64,000 nucleotides of DNA from Comamonadaceae bacterium (GTDB lineage: Bacteria > Pseudomonadota > Gammaproteobacteria > Burkholderiales > Burkholderiaceae_C): positions 124,001 to 188,000 of the forward strand of contig JAIYBZ010000029.1 of NCBI GenBank assembly GCA_027488255.1. Direction: 5' to 3'. The position numbers and the translations under genes are program-made. A model generated the notes under the pieces. The model was not told the origin of the DNA. It saw only the letters and a list, made by a program, of their open reading frames with translations, and ran no database searches. Shown piece after piece: positions 1-8,829 of the stretch. Position 1 is the stretch's first letter; each line of letters begins with the position of its first letter.

Positions 1-37
1 AGCGAACAATACATTCTGAAAAGTACGGAGACACCTT

Positions 38-1177
38 GTGACTAAATCGAACGCTGTTCGTTACGGCATCATTGGCTGCGGCATGATGGGACAAGAACAC
101 TTGCGCAACATCGCCTTGTTGCCCGGTGCCAGCGTGACTTGCATTTTTGAACCCGACGACGGCATGGCCGCCAGCAGCTTGGCCTTGGCACCCGGTGCCC
201 GGCGGGTCGGCAGCTTGGCCGCGGTGGTGACCGCCGCCGATGTGGATTGCCTCTTGATCGCCAGCCCCAATTTCCGACACGCCGACCAGCTGCGTGAAAT
301 TGCCGCCCTGCGTCCGCTGCCGGTTTTGCTCGAAAAACCCGCCTGCACCCACTTGCAAGATGTGCGAGAACTCGCCGCCTTGGGCCAAGCCTACCCTGCA
401 CCCATTTGGGTCGCCATGGAGTACCGCTACATGCCGCCCGTGGCCCGCTTGAGCGAAGAGGTGCACCACGCGCAACACATCGGCCCGATGAAAATGTTGT
501 CCATTCGAGAACACCGCTTTCCGTTTTTGGTCAAGGTCGGCGATTGGAACCGTTTCAACCGCTACACCGGGGGCACCTTGGTCGAAAAATGCTGCCACTT
601 TTTTGACCTGATGCGCCACATGACCCGCAGTGAACCGGTCCGGGTGTTTGCCTCGGCCTCGGCCGACCACAACCACTTGGACGAGCGCTATCCCGATGGC
701 ACCCCCGATATTTTGGACAACGCCTATGTGATCGTCGACTTTGCCAGCGGACAACGGGCCATGCTGGAGTTGTGCATGTTTGCCGAAGGCGCTCGCTACC
801 AAGAAGAAATTTCGGTGGTGGGCCCACGCGGCAAAGCCGAATGCTTCGTGCCCGGCCCCGGTCGTTTCTGGCCTGCCCACTTGGGTGCAGCGCCGGTGCC
901 CAAAGTGGTCATCAGCCCGCGCGAGCCGAAGGGGCCCTGGGAGTTGGATGTGCCGGTGGAACCGGTGGCGTTGGCCGCTGGCGACCACAACGGCTCCACG
1001 CTGTACCAGCACCAACGCTTCAACGCGGTGGTGCGCGGAGAAGGCCAAGTTGAAGTCAGTCTGAACGACGGCTTGGCGGCGGTGATGATGGGCTTGGCAG
1101 CCCAAGAATCGGCGCGCACCGGGCAAGCCATCAGTTTGCGGGAAGGCGACTACGCGCTCACCCCTCTCCGCGCCTGA
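38..1177 (+). CDS. Gfo/Idh/MocA family NAD(P)-binding protein (possible GH188-type NAD-dependent sulfoquinovosidase)
   Basis: 379 aa, GTG start with ACGGAG about 7 bases upstream. The N-terminal Rossmann fold shows GIIGCGMMG (residues 10-18) and the family EKP motif (99-101). The C-terminal half carries GGTLVEKCCHFFDL (about 178-191), where the family places its catalytic Lys/His residues. Family members are sugar dehydrogenases or NAD-dependent glycosidases. The recently described GH188 NAD-dependent sulfoquinovosidases (SqgA) were originally annotated as Gfo/Idh/MocA proteins. Because this gene flanks a putative sulfoquinovose importer and monooxygenase set, a GH188-like role is attractive, but that is an inference from context. 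Only 5 bases of possible upstream operon are visible beyond its ribosome site, so earlier genes may belong with it. Family assignment is firm, substrate is not. Confidence 0.88.
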   Translation: MTKSNAVRYGIIGCGMMGQEHLRNIALLPGASVTCIFEPDDGMAASSLALAPGARRVGSLAAVVTAADVDCLLIASPNFRHADQLREIAALRPLPVLLEKPACTHLQDVRELAALGQAYPAPIWVAMEYRYMPPVARLSEEVHHAQHIGPMKMLSIREHRFPFLVKVGDWNRFNRYTGGTLVEKCCHFFDLMRHMTRSEPVRVFASASADHNHLDERYPDGTPDILDNAYVIVDFASGQRAMLELCMFAEGARYQEEISVVGPRGKAECFVPGPGRFWPAHLGAAPVPKVVISPREPKGPWELDVPVEPVALAAGDHNGSTLYQHQRFNAVVRGEGQVEVSLNDGLAAVMMGLAAQESARTGQAISLREGDYALTPLRA

Positions 1178-1188
1178 CCCCCATGACC

Positions 1189-2127
1189 TTACAGCACTTG
1201 TCTCAAAAACTCTGCGGCGCGTTGCCAGTCCAACGCCGTCATGGCATGCCCGCCGCTGCGGCTTTGCCATCGCAAACGCTCGGGCATGGCTTGCCAAGCG
1301 GGTTGCAAGTGCTCAAACATGGCCCGCGTGCCTTGGGGATTGGCCCACAGGTCGTCCTCGGCCTGCAAAAGACACAAGCCGCGCAGAGCCAAAGCACGCA
1401 AGCTTTCAGCAGGCCAATCGGTTTGCGCCAAGTGGGCTTGGTGTCGGGCCTCTTGCGCTTGGGGCGACAACCAATGCGGAAAGCGCAAGGCCAATTCGGC
1501 CAAACTTTCGGCGCCAGGTGGCGCGGGATGCAAACGACTCACACCGCCCGTTCCCGAATTGTGCGACACCAAGGCTTGAATTCGGGCGTCGCCAACAGCT
1601 GCGGCCATGGCCGCTTTGCCACCACGGGAGTGGCCGATCACCGCGATCTTGGGCGACGGCAACACCTTCTCCAAAGCCGAGACGCTGTAGCGAATGCCCC
1701 AAGCCCAAACGGCGATTGCCGACCACGGCACTTCGGGCCAATGGCGATGCACCGGACCGCCACGCAAGGCATCAGGCCCGTCCCAGGCCAAGCCCACGCG
1801 ATCAAACCAACTGAGCGCCACACCATTCCCCAACACACTGTCTATGGCGGCATCGTTGATAACTTGGGGCCAACAACCATCTGGGCTCAACAGGGTGATA
1901 CCTGTCGATGGCTGCAGGGGCTCGGCTCGGTACAACAACCAAGAAACCCAGGCGGGATGCCCCACGCTCACCTGCCAGACCTGCACACGGTGGTTGGCAC
2001 CTTGCCACTGGTGGGCCAACACCACATCACAGGGGTCGTCATGGGGGGGCTGAGGGCCAAACAAGGCCTCCATGCCCTCGCCGTGGGGCACCGAAGGCCT
2101 CGAAAAATGGGTCGAATCATTCATCAT
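1189..2127 (-). CDS. CE15-like (glucuronoyl esterase-like) alpha/beta hydrolase
   Basis: 312 aa, no obvious signal peptide, shorter than typical secreted CE15 enzymes. A nucleophile elbow GHSRGGKAA (Ser about 167) is followed by SHNSGTGG and FPHW, and the C-terminus has GGHAMTALDW (His about 294). These match the GxSRxGK, SNxSGxGG, FPHWF and GGHxxTPxDW pattern of bacterial CE15 proteins. The upstream WAWGIRY stretch also fits. CE15 enzymes cleave uronic-acid esters. In this cluster the enzyme might instead remove an acyl or ester group from an imported sugar, which is speculation. It is divergent from the ABC importer operon, and its stop codon is only 11 bases from that of the convergent Gfo/Idh gene. 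A 319-aa plus-strand ORF over the same bases is an antisense shadow. No secretion signal suggests cytoplasmic action. Confidence 0.72.
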   Translation of the reverse strand: MMNDSTHFSRPSVPHGEGMEALFGPQPPHDDPCDVVLAHQWQGANHRVQVWQVSVGHPAWVSWLLYRAEPLQPSTGITLLSPDGCWPQVINDAAIDSVLGNGVALSWFDRVGLAWDGPDALRGGPVHRHWPEVPWSAIAVWAWGIRYSVSALEKVLPSPKIAVIGHSRGGKAAMAAAVGDARIQALVSHNSGTGGVSRLHPAPPGAESLAELALRFPHWLSPQAQEARHQAHLAQTDWPAESLRALALRGLCLLQAEDDLWANPQGTRAMFEHLQPAWQAMPERLRWQSRSGGHAMTALDWQRAAEFLRQVL

Positions 2128-2200
2128 TCGTACAAACGATAGTTGTTTTTTTCAGAGCTTGCTCTACATTTTGTTTCATCACCACAACCGGAGACTTTTT

Positions 2201-3472
2201 ATGAAATCCATTCACATCAAATCCCTCGCTTTGGCTTTGGGCATTTCAGCCTTGGCCCCCTTGGTCATGGCCGGCGAAGTGCGTGTCATGTGCTACCAAG
2301 ACGGCGTGGAGTGCGACGTCACGGCAGAACTGGCCAAGCGTTTCGAAGCTGCCAATCCAGGCACCAAAATCATCATCGACACCGTACCCTACAAAACGGT
2401 GGTTGAGCAATTGCCCGTGCAATTGGCTGCTGGTCAAGGCCCTGACATCGCCCGTGTGACCGACTTGGGCGGTTTGTCCAAGTTTTACTTGGACATCTCC
2501 AAAGACCTGAAAAACCGAAAATATTTTGACGACAACTTTGGCGCCACGGCCCCTTGGTTGCGTCCAGCGGCCAACGACAAAGGCGTCTACGGCTTCATGT
2601 CTCAGCTGACCATGACCGGCCCCTTTGTTAACAAAACTTTGTTTGAACAAGCCAAAGTGCCGATGCCAGGGGCCAAAGCCACTTGGGACCAATGGGTGGC
2701 CGCTTCGCGCCAAGTGGCCAAAGCCACTCAAACCAAAGCCGCCATTGCGTGGGACCGTTCGGGACACCGTTTTGCAGGCCCCGCCATCAGTTATGGTGCG
2801 AAAATTTTTGATGCCAAAGGAGAGCCCATCATCGATGCAGGCTACAAAACTGCGGTCAACAAGTTTGTTGATTGGCACAAAGATGGCACCATGATGCGCG
2901 AAGTTTGGGCAGGCTCGGGCGGCTCGACCTATGCCTCTTCCATCGACGAATTCATCAACGGCAACGTGGTGATGGTGTTGGCAGGCAGCTGGCAAATCGG
3001 CAACTTGCAAAAGAAGGTCGGCACCAATTTTGACTGGGTGGCCGTGCCTAACCCATGCGGCCCAGCCGCTTGCTCGGGCATTCCTGGCGGCGCCGCTTGG
3101 GTGGCCTTGAAGACCAGCAAGTCGCCCAAAGAAACCGCCGCCTTCTTGGAATTCATGGCTTCTGAATCGGCTTACGCCGAGTTCACCGCGCGCACCAACA
3201 ACATTCCTGCGCATGCTGGTTTGGCTAAAAAAGGCGTCAACTACACCAGCGCTGACCCCGCGTCCAAAGCCGCTTTGGGCATCTTCAGTGCAGGCGTGAG
3301 CACACTGGCACCCACGGCCTACCAGTTCCAAGGGTTCAAGTTCAACCGCGCCATCATGTTGCCCACGGTCACTCGCGTGACGCAGGCCATTGTGGGTGAG
3401 ATGAACACCGACGAAGCCGTGAGCAAAATCAGCGCCGACATGAAAGACGCGATCCAGCAAGCCCAGAAGTGA
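2201..3472 (+). CDS. ABC transporter sugar-binding protein, family 1 (SmoF-like candidate)
   Basis: 423 aa from an ATG with a CGGAG site 7 bases upstream; the ORF track's longer start at 2072 has no support. A signal peptide covers about residues 1-24 (KSLALALGISALAPLVMA), so the mature protein is periplasmic. The fold is the SBP_bac_1 / UgpB-MalE type, with AAGQGPDIARV near residue 85 and GGAAWVALK further on, as in oligosaccharide- or glycerophosphate-binding proteins. It heads an operon with two permeases, an ATPase and a GH31 enzyme. In the sulfo-SMO pathway the corresponding SmoF binds sulfoquinovosyl glycerol. The same ligand is possible here but cannot be read from the sequence. A terminator-like hairpin follows directly, which would make this gene more strongly expressed than the membrane components. 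Confidence 0.85.
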   Translation: MKSIHIKSLALALGISALAPLVMAGEVRVMCYQDGVECDVTAELAKRFEAANPGTKIIIDTVPYKTVVEQLPVQLAAGQGPDIARVTDLGGLSKFYLDISKDLKNRKYFDDNFGATAPWLRPAANDKGVYGFMSQLTMTGPFVNKTLFEQAKVPMPGAKATWDQWVAASRQVAKATQTKAAIAWDRSGHRFAGPAISYGAKIFDAKGEPIIDAGYKTAVNKFVDWHKDGTMMREVWAGSGGSTYASSIDEFINGNVVMVLAGSWQIGNLQKKVGTNFDWVAVPNPCGPAACSGIPGGAAWVALKTSKSPKETAAFLEFMASESAYAEFTARTNNIPAHAGLAKKGVNYTSADPASKAALGIFSAGVSTLAPTAYQFQGFKFNRAIMLPTVTRVTQAIVGEMNTDEAVSKISADMKDAIQQAQK

Positions 3473-3511
3473 TGGCCGTCTAGGCTCAGCCCAGGCTTGG
3501 GCTGAACCCCA

Positions 3512-3541
3512 GGGGCATCCCACGGGATGCCCCCTTTTTTT
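3512..3541 (+). terminator. Rho-independent terminator / attenuator after the binding-protein gene
   Basis: GGGGCATCCC and GGGATGCCCC form an inverted repeat followed by seven T residues. A second hairpin (CAGCCCA / TGGGCTG) lies just upstream at about 3487-3504. Since the permease gene begins only 42 bases later and has no clear promoter of its own, this probably acts as partial termination within the operon. Confidence 0.8.
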
Positions 3542-3583
3542 CAAATCCCCTTGGGGCGCTCGCCGACACGACGAAAGTGGTCC

Positions 3584-4561
3584 ATGACCTTTCTTGCTTA
3601 TTTCTTCAACTTACTCGAGCCCGTGTTTCGGTTGGGCCAAAGGGTTCTGGGCATCCATCGCCTGGGCTGGCTGTTTGTCGCGCCCAACCTCGTCGTGTTT
3701 GGCTTGTTTTGTTTTCTGCCCATCGTCATCAACGTGGTCTACGCCACCACAGGCGGTGTCAACCTGATGCCTTGGACGCGCCCCTATACGGGCACTGAAA
3801 ATTTTCAAATTTTGTTTGAATGCGGCAACTACACCGATTTGTCCACCTGCCGCAAAGACATCTTCTGGCGGGCCATGGGCAACACCCTCAAGTTCAGCTT
3901 GATTCAAGTGGGCTTGATGGTTTTCTTTGCCCTCATCACCGCCTTGGTGCTCAACCGAAAAATCATCGGCCGAGGCTTCTGGCGTGGCGTCTTCTTTTAC
4001 CCCGTGTTGTTGTCCCCTGTCGTCGTCGCGCTGATCTGGAAATGGCTGCTGCAAAGCCAAGGCGCGTTCAACGCCGGACTGATCGCGATGGACAGCCCCC
4101 CCATTGAATGGCTCACCGATGCTGGATGGGCGTTTTTCTGGGCCGTGTTTGTTTCTATTTGGGCGCACATGGGCTTCTACACTTTGATTCTTTTGGCCGG
4201 TCTGCAAGCCATTCCCAAAGACCTCTATGAAGCCGCAGAAATGGACCGTGCCTCGCCCTGGCGCACGCTGACACGCATCACCCTGCCCTTGCTGCTGCCC
4301 AATTTGGTGGTGGTGCTGGTGTTGGCGGCGATCCGCGCGGTGCAGGTGTTCGACGAGGTCTTTGTGCTAACGGGTGGCGGCCCGGGTTCGGCCACCACAT
4401 TCATCGTGCAATTCATCTACCAAACCGGTTTTGCCGAGCAAATTCATTTGTACGGACTGGCCGCCGCAGCTTCCCTGGCACTGGCTCTTTTCTTGATTTT
4501 GCTGACGTTGGCGCAACTGCGTTTGACACGTGCGAACGAACTTGGACAAAAGGCACGTTGA
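3584..4561 (+). CDS. ABC transporter sugar permease, MalF/UgpA type
   Basis: 325 aa from the ATG at 3584; the ORF track's upstream extension overlaps the terminator and is unlikely. There are about six hydrophobic segments. The inner-membrane coupling (EAA) loop is visible as YEAAEMDRASPWRTLTRITLPLL near residues 215-237, which contacts the ATPase. Topology and length match the first permease of carbohydrate importers (UgpA/MalF class without the large MalF periplasmic domain). The stop codon is one base from the start of the second permease gene, so the two are probably translationally coupled. Ligand is inferred only from neighbours. Confidence 0.88.
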   Translation: MTFLAYFFNLLEPVFRLGQRVLGIHRLGWLFVAPNLVVFGLFCFLPIVINVVYATTGGVNLMPWTRPYTGTENFQILFECGNYTDLSTCRKDIFWRAMGNTLKFSLIQVGLMVFFALITALVLNRKIIGRGFWRGVFFYPVLLSPVVVALIWKWLLQSQGAFNAGLIAMDSPPIEWLTDAGWAFFWAVFVSIWAHMGFYTLILLAGLQAIPKDLYEAAEMDRASPWRTLTRITLPLLLPNLVVVLVLAAIRAVQVFDEVFVLTGGGPGSATTFIVQFIYQTGFAEQIHLYGLAAAASLALALFLILLTLAQLRLTRANELGQKAR

Positions 4562-4562
4562 C

Positions 4563-5612
4563 ATGACCTCGCTGAACTTTCTATTCAAAACCCGAGGGGT
4601 GCGCCGACTGCATTGGACCGACAGCGTCAGCTACCTGTACTTGGTCGTGGGCTTGTTCACGATGTTTGCGCCCGTGGTCTGGTTGGTCATGTCGTCGTTT
4701 AAAACCGAAGCCGCGATTGCCCAATTTCCGCCCAGCTTTTTGCCTTACAGCCAAAAATCAATTTCTGTCCCGGGACACGACAAGCCACTGCCCTTGTTCA
4801 AAGTCACGATGGAAGATGGCAGCCAGCGCGAGATGGTGCAAATCAACCGCATCGGCATCAAAGCCAATATGGTCGATCCGGCTGCGCCTGAAGAACGCAT
4901 CTCGGTCAACATCAACCAACGCCAGCCGGTGAACGAATTGAAGTGGGCGTGGAACAACTACACCGACCTCTTCGACAAATTCAGCTTTGGCACCTATTTG
5001 TGGAACAGCGTGTTCATCACGGTGGTGGCCACGGCCTTGACTTTGTTGTTCAACTCGATGGCGGCATTTGCCCTGTCCAAATACCGATTCAAAGGACAAA
5101 AGGCCGTCTTTCTGCTGATCATCGCCACCCTGATGATTCCGCCCACCATCATTTTGGTGCCGGTGTTTTTGGTCATCAACCAAGTCGGCTTGCTGAACAG
5201 CTTGTGGGGCGTGATCTTGCCTGCCGTGGCCACGCCCACCGGGGTGTTTTTATTGCGGCAATACATGCTGACCATTCCCGACGAATTGCTGGAGGCCGCT
5301 CGCATGGACCACGCCAGCGAATGGCGCATTTACTGGCGCATCGTGTTGCCTTTGTCGGCGCCCGCCTTGGCGGTATTGGCTATTTTCTCGGTCATGTGGC
5401 GCTGGAATGACTTTTTGCTGCCCTTGATCGTGCTGTCGCAAAACGAGTTTTTCACACTGCAATTGGCTTTGAATTCATTCCAAGGAGAGCTCAACACCCA
5501 ATGGCATTACTTGCTGGCCATGACCGTCATCACCTTGCTCCCGGTCACCTTGGTTTTTGCCTTTCTCCAACGCTACATCACCACAGGCATTGCCGGTGCC
5601 GGTGTCAAGTAA
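4563..5612 (+). CDS. ABC transporter sugar permease, MalG/UgpE type, with an enlarged first periplasmic loop
   Basis: 349 aa; the ATG at 4563 lies one base after the previous stop. The transmembrane core is MalG-like with the EAA loop LLEAARMDHASEWRIYWRIVLP near residues 240-261. Ordinary MalG-type permeases are about 275-290 aa. Here the extra length sits between the first membrane helix and the first conserved TMD segment, as roughly 70-80 polar residues (about 55-135, e.g. KVTMEDGSQREMVQINRIG). That stretch should be periplasmic and could contact the binding protein or ligand. Extended loops are also known in alpha-glucoside-type permeases. Forms the channel with the preceding permease. 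Confidence 0.86.
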   Translation: MTSLNFLFKTRGVRRLHWTDSVSYLYLVVGLFTMFAPVVWLVMSSFKTEAAIAQFPPSFLPYSQKSISVPGHDKPLPLFKVTMEDGSQREMVQINRIGIKANMVDPAAPEERISVNINQRQPVNELKWAWNNYTDLFDKFSFGTYLWNSVFITVVATALTLLFNSMAAFALSKYRFKGQKAVFLLIIATLMIPPTIILVPVFLVINQVGLLNSLWGVILPAVATPTGVFLLRQYMLTIPDELLEAARMDHASEWRIYWRIVLPLSAPALAVLAIFSVMWRWNDFLLPLIVLSQNEFFTLQLALNSFQGELNTQWHYLLAMTVITLLPVTLVFAFLQRYITTGIAGAGVK

Positions 5613-5636
5613 CCCCCTTTTCGATTGGACCCTCGC

Positions 5637-6677
5637 GTGTCGACTCTCTCTCTTCAATCCATACACAAGCAATTTGAGCAAACGCCCGTCATTCATGGCG
5701 TTGATCTCGAGGTTAAAAACGGCGAATTCGTGGTTTTTGTAGGCCCATCGGGCTGCGGCAAGTCCACCTTGTTGCGCATGATTGCGGGCCTGGACGAGCC
5801 CACCAGCGGACGCATCTTGATCGACGGCGAAGAGGTCAACGCCATCGGCGCAGCGGACCGGGGCTGCGCCATGGTGTTTCAGTCGTATGCACTCTATCCG
5901 CACATGACGGTCTACGCCAACATGGCCTTTGGCCTTGAAAACGCCAAAGTTCCAAAAGCCGAGATCGAACAAAAAGTCCAAGAAGCGGCCGCCCTGTTGC
6001 GCTTGGACACGCTGCTGCAACGCCGCCCAACCCAACTCTCGGGGGGGCAACGTCAGCGTGTTGCGATTGGCCGTGCCATTGTGCGAAACCCCAAAATCTT
6101 TTTGTTCGATGAACCCTTGTCTAACTTAGACGCCGAGCTCCGGGTTTCGATGCGCACCGAATTGCGCGAGTTGCACCAGCGCCTCGAGTCCACCATGATT
6201 TACGTCACCCACGACCAAGTGGAAGCCATGACCATGGCCGACAAAATTGTGGTGTTGCGCGCGGGCAAGGTCGAACAGGTGGGCAGCCCAGAGGCGCTGT
6301 ATCAACGCCCTTGCAACACCTTTGTGGCCGGTTTCATTGGCAGCCCGCGCATGAACTTTCTGCCTTTCGCGGCGCTGAGTGCAGCCAGTGGCCTCACCCA
6401 TGGCCTGCCCGACCAAACCGACCAAGTGGGCATTCGCCCTGAGCACTGGCAATTGTGCGAGGCAGGACAAGGCGTCGGCGTTGAAGTCACGGCCTCCGAG
6501 TACATGGGGTCACAGCGTTTGGTGCAAGCCCGTTTGGGGCAAGACCATCGCTTGGAAATTTTGCTCAGCGGTGAGCACCACATCCAGACCGGCCAAACCT
6601 TGCATGTGCGGGTCGATCGCCCGCACATCCATGCCTTCGACCAGCAGGGCCAGCGCATCGAAGGCTCGGCCGCATGA
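5637..6677 (+). CDS. ABC transporter ATP-binding protein, MalK/UgpC/MsmX type
   Basis: 346 aa if the GTG at 5637 is used, giving an N-terminus [13 protein letters not shown] that matches family starts; a TTG at 5625 is the alternative. Walker [10 protein letters not shown] is at residues 36-44, signature LSGGQRQRV near 134, Walker [13 protein letters not shown] near 155, and the H-loop THDQVEAM follows. A C-terminal TOBE-type regulatory domain of about 110 residues marks it as a carbohydrate-importer ATPase. It energises the two permeases encoded just upstream. The GH31 gene starts inside its stop codon (ATGA), coupling transport to glycoside hydrolysis. Confidence 0.9.
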   Translation: MSTLSLQSIHKQFEQTPVIHGVDLEVKNGEFVVFVGPSGCGKSTLLRMIAGLDEPTSGRILIDGEEVNAIGAADRGCAMVFQSYALYPHMTVYANMAFGLENAKVPKAEIEQKVQEAAALLRLDTLLQRRPTQLSGGQRQRVAIGRAIVRNPKIFLFDEPLSNLDAELRVSMRTELRELHQRLESTMIYVTHDQVEAMTMADKIVVLRAGKVEQVGSPEALYQRPCNTFVAGFIGSPRMNFLPFAALSAASGLTHGLPDQTDQVGIRPEHWQLCEAGQGVGVEVTASEYMGSQRLVQARLGQDHRLEILLSGEHHIQTGQTLHVRVDRPHIHAFDQQGQRIEGSAA

Positions 6678-8815
6678 AGCCCATTGAAGCCGTCTCATGG
6701 GTCATTCACCCCCAAGCCGAAGTCGCTGACGCACATGCTGACTTGACCGATGGCGGTCAGTTGCGGGTGGTGTTTTTGTCGCCAACCCTGGCCCGCATGA
6801 GCTGGGTCCCCCGCACAGGCTTTCGTGAGCCGCGCACCTGGTCGATTGCGCCAGAGGGCCACGGCGATGTGCCTTGGGAGGGCCGCGCCCGAGACAGCCT
6901 GGCGGGCTTTGAGCGCCCACCCCTCCAAGTCGACGGCGAGTACTTGGGCACCGAGCGCCTGCGGGTTCGGCTGACGGCGGGTCGTGGTGGCGCCGTTCGC
7001 GCCATCTGGTCCGATCCCAGCAGCCAATCGGTGCTGATGGAAGACCGCGTCACCAGCGCCTATTTGGATGAACGACGCACTGGCCTGGTACGGCACAGTG
7101 TGGTGCGGCACCCCGGCGAACATTACTTTGGGCTGGGCGACAAAACAGGCCCGCTGAACCTGCACGGCAGGCGCCTGCGGTGCTTGGGCCAAGACTCCAT
7201 CGGGTATGACCCCTTGAGCGGCGACCCCCTGTACAAGCACTGGCCCTTTTTGTTAACCCGCACCCTGCAAGGGTTGTGGATCGGCACTTACTACGACACC
7301 TTGTCGGCCTGCACTTTCGACTTAGGGTGTGAACACGACAACTACCATGGCCTTTTCCGCAGCGTGGACATCGATGACGGCGATTTAGATTGTTACGTCA
7401 TGGCCGGCCGCACGCCCGGCGAAGTAATTGCCCAATTTGTGCGTTTGGTCGGTGGCACCCATTTGCCCCCACGCTGGACCTTGGGCTATGCACAAACAGC
7501 GATGGGCCTGGCCGATGCCCCCGATGCCCAGCAACAACTCGACCGCTTCATCGACGAGTGCCAGCGGCAACGCATGCCCATTTCCTCATTCCATTACGGC
7601 TCGGGCTACTCCAGCCGCGGCAAACAGCGCTATGTGTTCACCTGGAACGCCAGCAAGTTTCCCGACCCGCAAGCGATCAATGCCAAATTTCACCGCGCAG
7701 GCATGCGCTTGGTGGCCAACCTCAAGCCGTGTTTGTTGGACGACCATCCCGCCTATGCCCAACTGCAAGAAGCACAAGCTTTTGTTGAGCACGAGCACTC
7801 GCAAACCCCGGTGGTGGAACCTTATTGGGATGGTCAAGGCTCACATTTGGATTTCACCAAACCCCAAGCCATCGCTTGGTGGCAAACCCAGTTGCGCGAA
7901 CAGATTCTTGAAAAAGGCATCGAGATCGGTTGGAACGACAACAACGAATACGCGATCGCGGCGGAAGACGCCATCAGTCACGGCTTTGGCCAAGCCCTGC
8001 CCATTCATCGCTCACGTCCCTTGCATGCCCTGCTGATGACGCGCGCCACCTTTGAGGCGCAAATGGCTTGGCAAGCGCAAGAAGGCCAGCAAGATCACGC
8101 GTTCACCGTGACGCGCGCGGGGCCACCGGGCATCCAGCGCTACGCCCAAACTTGGTCGGGCGACAACACCACCAGTTGGGCCACTTTGAAGTGGAACATT
8201 CGCACGGGCTTGCAAATGAGCTTGTCCGGCATGTTCAACATCGGCCACGATGTAGGCGGTTTTTATGGGCCCTTGCCCGAGCCCGAGTTGTTCTTGCGCT
8301 GGGTGCAGGCCTGCGCCTTGAACCCCCGCATGGTGATGAACTCTTGGAAAGCCGGCAACGTAAGCAATGTGCCCTGGATGCACCCCTCGGTGACCGATGG
8401 TGTGCGCTCGGCCATTGAATTGCGTTACCGACTCATGCCCTATCTTTGGTCGTGTTTTGAAGCCGCCAGCCGCGACGCGGTGCCCATCATTCGGCCCACG
8501 TTTTACAACTTCCCCGACGACGAACAGTGCTTGCAAGACAGTGACGAGTTCATGCTCGGCGACTCCTTGCTGGTGGCACCGGTGGTGCAAGCTGGCGCGC
8601 AAACCCGCACGCTGTACTTGCCAGCACTGCCTAAGGGCCTGGGCTGGATCGATTTTCACACTCGGCAGCGTTTTCAAGCCGGGCAAAGCCACACCGTTTC
8701 CGCTGATGGCCTGCCCTTGTTCGTGGTGCAAGGCGCGTCCCTTCCGCTGGCGGCACCCCGTCCGGGTGAGGTGGCCAGGTTTGACGATCCCGTGAGTGAG
8801 ACCGTGCAGTTTTAA
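6674..8815 (+). CDS. Glycoside hydrolase family 31 (alpha-glucosidase-like)
   Basis: 713 aa, ATGA overlap with the ATPase gene. GH31 hallmarks are clear: nucleophile region GWNDNNE (Asp about 422), acid/base region WSGDNTTSW (Asp about 497), and DVGGFYGP in the C-terminal part of the barrel. The first barrel strand region reads SFHYGSGYSS and RYVFTWNASKFPDP. Sulfoquinovosidases of the YihQ/SmoI type carry a QDW...GxRxxW arrangement and GGY (Gln288, Arg301, Trp304, Tyr508 in E. coli YihQ). Those residues are not present here, so I do not call it a sulfoquinovosidase despite the context. It lacks a signal peptide and should act on imported alpha-glycosides in the cytoplasm. Its 3-prime end converges on the exporter gene with a 14-base gap. 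Confidence 0.88.
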   Translation: MKPIEAVSWVIHPQAEVADAHADLTDGGQLRVVFLSPTLARMSWVPRTGFREPRTWSIAPEGHGDVPWEGRARDSLAGFERPPLQVDGEYLGTERLRVRLTAGRGGAVRAIWSDPSSQSVLMEDRVTSAYLDERRTGLVRHSVVRHPGEHYFGLGDKTGPLNLHGRRLRCLGQDSIGYDPLSGDPLYKHWPFLLTRTLQGLWIGTYYDTLSACTFDLGCEHDNYHGLFRSVDIDDGDLDCYVMAGRTPGEVIAQFVRLVGGTHLPPRWTLGYAQTAMGLADAPDAQQQLDRFIDECQRQRMPISSFHYGSGYSSRGKQRYVFTWNASKFPDPQAINAKFHRAGMRLVANLKPCLLDDHPAYAQLQEAQAFVEHEHSQTPVVEPYWDGQGSHLDFTKPQAIAWWQTQLREQILEKGIEIGWNDNNEYAIAAEDAISHGFGQALPIHRSRPLHALLMTRATFEAQMAWQAQEGQQDHAFTVTRAGPPGIQRYAQTWSGDNTTSWATLKWNIRTGLQMSLSGMFNIGHDVGGFYGPLPEPELFLRWVQACALNPRMVMNSWKAGNVSNVPWMHPSVTDGVRSAIELRYRLMPYLWSCFEAASRDAVPIIRPTFYNFPDDEQCLQDSDEFMLGDSLLVAPVVQAGAQTRTLYLPALPKGLGWIDFHTRQRFQAGQSHTVSADGLPLFVVQGASLPLAAPRPGEVARFDDPVSETVQF

Positions 8816-8829
8816 AGGTGCTTGGGCGG

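Noticed and set aside
1183-2142. 319-aa plus-strand ORF
   Set aside because: Antisense to the CE15-like gene; the minus frame has catalytic motifs, the plus frame has none.
2246-3544. 432-aa minus-strand ORF
   Set aside because: Shadow of the ABC binding-protein gene; it also crosses the terminator.
6674-8815. Sulfoquinovosidase (YihQ/SmoI) identity for the GH31 gene
   Set aside because: Sulfonate-recognition residues of YihQ (Gln288, Arg301, Trp304, Tyr508) have no visible equivalents, so only GH31 family was called.
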